A DNA stretch of 64,000 bases from the NCBI GenBank assembly GCA_963931865.1, contig OZ007508.1, positions 19,800,201-19,864,200 of the forward strand. The letters run 5' to 3'. This stretch comes from Axinella damicornis (lineage: Eukaryota; Porifera; Demospongiae; Axinellida; Axinellidae). The translations under genes were made by a program, and so were the position numbers. Shown piece by piece: positions 56,250-64,000 of this stretch. Within the stretch, counting starts at the first letter, position 1. Each line of letters opens with the position of its first letter. A model generated the notes under the pieces. It was not told where the DNA came from. It was given only the letters and a program-made list of their open reading frames with translations, and did not search any database.

Positions 56250-56390
56250 CTCCCTGGCCTGCTGCTGCCAAGCTCTCGGTGCTTAGCAACTGGTGGGGAA
56301 AAGTGGGCGTGGCTGCCAAGTACCACTTCAAATACGCATCAACAATACTTTTTGCAAGCTGCGAGGGTGAAAGAGGCGCGAACTGCAAAC
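56250..56390. promoter_or_regulatory. Bidirectional promoter Ser-rich gene / RASGEF1
   Basis: There are 141 bp between divergent ATGs. TTGCTAAGCACCGAG-like and GTGGGCGTGGC (Sp/KLF-like GC box, about 56304) sequences are visible, with no TATA box. Open frames across it on the minus strand lack support. Confidence 0.45.

Positions 56391-64000
<7,610 letters not shown>

Overview
This window is intron-rich metazoan nuclear DNA. It is most consistent with a demosponge or another early-branching animal; that assignment is an inference from gene content and style, not from a marker. Introns are short and start GT and end AG in almost every junction I could place. Genes sit back to back on both strands. 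The DNA is full of short fold-back repeats, poly(C) runs and pyrimidine minisatellites. I see no CRISPR array, operon or prokaryotic signal. I built thirteen protein-coding genes exon by exon from the sequence. In every complete spliced model the exon lengths sum to a multiple of three and the phases match at each junction.

Layout, left to right. 716-3034 (-): an intronless 2-oxoglutarate/Fe(II) oxygenase. 3366-7866 (-): methionine aminopeptidase METAP1, 14 exons. It is head to head with 8053-9369 (+), ribosomal protein eL34 (RPL34). 9462-10090 (+): a small Dpy-30-motif protein (DYDC type). 10316-21685 (-): a 1402-residue coiled-coil protein with a UBAN-type ubiquitin-binding motif and a C-terminal CCHC finger, i.e. 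a NEMO/optineurin-like scaffold. 23070-26378 and 26708-30094 (-): two tandem genes that share the N-terminal exons of that scaffold but end in a protein kinase domain. 30297-36784 (+): long-chain acyl-CoA synthetase, 18 exons. 38320-44014 (-): IFRD, 13 exons, head to head with 44222-50222 (+), mitochondrial glycine C-acetyltransferase GCAT, 9 exons. 53983-54530 (-): a small secreted cystine-knot protein resembling bursicon. 55114-56249 (-): an unrecognised Ser/Thr-rich repeat protein, head to head with 56391-64000 (+), RASGEF1, whose 3' end lies beyond the window.

The most interesting region is 10316-30094. Three tandem, same-strand paralogues share the same first three coding-exon modules with identical splice phases. 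One ends like NEMO/optineurin (UBAN plus zinc finger); the other two end in a TKL-like kinase domain. In vertebrates, scaffolds of this class bring IKK/TBK1 and RIP-type kinases to ubiquitin chains. Here scaffold-like N-termini appear to be fused directly to kinases next to a scaffold gene. The homology and exon structure are read from the sequence; a shared immune or NF-kB role is inference.

Other points: four divergent gene pairs are separated by about 140-210 bp between start codons, and several promoters carry an ACGCATGCGC (NRF-1-like) motif. Pyrimidine minisatellites and poly(C) runs lie mainly just upstream of 3' splice sites in the sense direction. Two genes have tandemly duplicated exon ends with their splice donors. 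Several fold-back element families, including one insertion next to or inside another element, are scattered through introns.
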